Assembly: GCA_028712915.1 (NCBI GenBank) | Contig: JAQTPJ010000041.1 | Span: 1 to 7,171, forward strand | Direction: 5' to 3' | DNA length: 7,171 bases | Origin: Candidatus Omnitrophota bacterium | Lineage (GTDB): Bacteria > Omnitrophota > Gorgyraeia > Velamenicoccales > JABMQK01 | In this document: in pieces, positions 7,101 through 7,171 of the stretch | How positions within the stretch are numbered: position 1 is the first letter of the stretch | How the letters are laid out: every line of letters starts with the position of its first letter | The notes under the pieces: generated by a model | Seen by the model: only the letters and a program-made list of their open reading frames with translations | Told to the model about the DNA's origin: nothing | Databases searched by the model: none | Translations under genes and position numbers: made by a program

Positions 7101-7171
7101 AAAGATATTAATGGGAATACTGTAACAGAGAAATATTTTTATTACGACGGACATGAAAATATAGGCGAGCC
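4155..7171 (+). CDS. Giant exported SpvB/TcdB-like protein with FG-GAP repeats (3' end beyond window)
   Basis: The frame is open to the right edge for at least 1005 residues. Residues 1-35 form a signal peptide: basic KDRFNRTYK, hydrophobic LISLFLAIIHIFVFCL, cleavage after VFA. An acidic, Lys/Asp/Ser-rich low-complexity linker runs to about 98. The SpvB-type N-terminal domain follows (about 100-390), with FTGALTYSVPI (114-124) and SQSGNGILGMGWSL (143-156). Six FG-GAP/VCBS-like repeats begin at residues 408, 474, 543, 606, 667 and 731, each with FDINGDGLPDR-like calcium loops and a following W.VQ.NNG.GF strand. From P764 (PDLLSGISNGIGG) comes a TcdB middle/N-terminal-type domain, including REFRGFGKV (835-843) and KGR (about 869-871). 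The window ends in a YD-like stretch (YFYYDGHENIGE). This matches Tc-toxin B components and RHS-like proteins, whose RHS shell usually encloses a C-terminal toxin. The start overlaps the previous gene by 14 bp and has no clear Shine-Dalgarno site, so coupling is likely; TTG at 4188 is a weaker alternative. Confidence 0.93.
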   Translation, partial: MIKDRFNRTYKLISLFLAIIHIFVFCLQDAAVVFAENLDSSQAEDDTKAKANSDNFEKVDSKQPPENFTEVDENKKDSSAKDSLQAVGNGGSPANNAYSDFNAGALQNLQPSLFTGALTYSVPISVPAGRKGIQPNVVLVYSSQSGNGILGMGWSLELGCIERSTKNGVPAYNNSQDTFIFKSGGSTTELVNIGGNEYRAKIEGSFMKFTLSGNYWIAKDKGGTTYYFGQAQSSQQAVDSDVFKWCLDKVKDVLGNYMALTYIKDANQIYPDKINYTGYSGENNLNPAFEVDFDYSDSVREDYSFSYRSNFLIRTNKLLQAVTVKQNGARIRKYSLSYEYSPSTKRALLSSITQYGLTDALSFPSIEFVYQEKPYSFSELSSWGNIHNFNNNDWAGIRFSGGAETRVDTFDINRDGLPDRVFRGYSDSQYNQLWVQLNNGSGFDDLEIWPGLANQSSNSKRACVRYGNQHGEVNTFDINGDALPDRIYHNYNNNYNQWEVQLNNGNGFENSVAWTNIDGFHYQPDYTKLWGFAYDPPVWGYIDLFDINGDGKPDRIIRWYQWQNYWNVQLNNGSGFNNAIQWPNVQHQSHISESYIRTGSSNIYFATFDINGDGLPDHLMDNNTGDDTWGVQFNNGRGFENLEEWGPLGNLYGSWSYMGYGDPACVSTVDINGDGLPDRVMRNHDNQFANWQVQINNGHGFEPIAEWGPIIHNNVSGRAHIRAGTQAVYVDFFDINGDGLPDRVMRGNDNYDHWDVQFNNGPTPDLLSGISNGIGGAATVTYDAYVGYDNTQPADKVKLSFPVNVVVGIQTNDGRGNTYSTKYEYDKAEFDYRDREFRGFGKVTTTDAQGNYSVNYFHQDDYKKGRLYCQETFDSSGRLFAKSENTWGVSENIYTGYPQARFVFLSESNIYTYEGDDSARRIRTGYLYQESPQYGNPTQIIEYGEVNTEDGSDIGQDKRITFTYYTYNSNDWIVCLPSRVVVKDINGNTVTEKYFYYDGHENIGE
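5376..6443 (+). repeat. Six in-frame FG-GAP/VCBS-like protein repeats
   Basis: Six copies of about 61-69 residues inside the giant gene, starting at 5376, 5574, 5781, 5970, 6153 and 6345. Each begins with a D-x-N-x-D-G-x-x-D loop (DINGDGLPDR in most; DINRDG in copy 1, DINGDA in copy 2, DGKPD in copy 3). About 20 residues later comes W-x-VQ-x-NNG-x-GF and a conserved Trp-Pro or Trp-Gly. The loops resemble the calcium sites of beta-propeller blades such as integrin FG-GAP repeats, so a calcium-stabilised six- or seven-bladed propeller is likely. The last copy is cut short after NNG, where the next domain begins. Confidence 0.88.
5457..5878 (+). repeat. Identical 23-bp segments in repeat copies 1 and 3
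   Basis: A 23-nt segment beginning GTTCAGTTAAATAACGGCAG occurs identically at 5457-5479 and 5856-5878 (copy 1 and copy 3), encoding VQLNNGSG. The neighbouring copies encode almost the same residues with different codons, so this is more than protein-level conservation and suggests recent duplication or gene conversion between copies. Confidence 0.7.

Noticed and set aside
5862..7154. Several minus-strand open frames under the giant gene
   Set aside because: They arise opposite the repeat-rich reading frame and share its period; the plus-strand frame has continuous family-level motifs.

Overview
The window looks like AT-rich chromosomal DNA from a bacterium with many signalling genes and a large secreted-protein locus. 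Short A/T-rich intergenic regions, Shine-Dalgarno sites of the AAGGAG type, stand-alone receiver proteins, a GAF-HD-GYP protein and a giant SpvB/TcdB-like surface protein together suggest an uncultured, Gram-negative-type lineage. Omnitrophota or another deep-branching environmental phylum is my guess; no marker gene fixes the taxon.

Left block, plus strand (2-2465): the 3' end of a sensor histidine kinase, cut by the window edge exactly at its phosphoacceptor histidine; a single-domain response regulator; and, 2 nt later, a GAF-like plus HD-GYP cyclic-di-GMP phosphodiesterase. A plausible signal path is kinase to receiver, with an HD-GYP enzyme as co-transcribed output. Between kinase and receiver lies a striking nested palindrome (about 712-888). 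Its two arms each carry a small hairpin followed by a conserved GAATT..ACCCAGCACCTTTT block, arranged as an inverted pair. It resembles a REPIN or MITE.

Middle block, minus strand (2484-3420): an XRE-family HTH-cupin regulator followed 16 nt later by a second single-domain response regulator. This pair is convergent with the left block. The divergent intergenic region (3421-3706) holds a good sigma70-type promoter for each direction and a perfect 14-bp palindrome upstream of the regulator promoter.

Right block, plus strand (3707 to the window end): a small exported protein with a probable Ig-like fold, overlapping by 14 bp the start of a very large exported protein that runs off the window (at least 1005 residues). 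The large protein has a signal peptide, an acidic low-complexity linker, an SpvB-type N-terminal domain, six FG-GAP/VCBS-like repeats with calcium-loop motifs, and a TcdB middle-type domain leading towards an expected YD/RHS region. This is the layout of Tc-toxin B-component and RHS polymorphic-toxin proteins; the part that would decide toxin, adhesin or wall protein lies outside the window.
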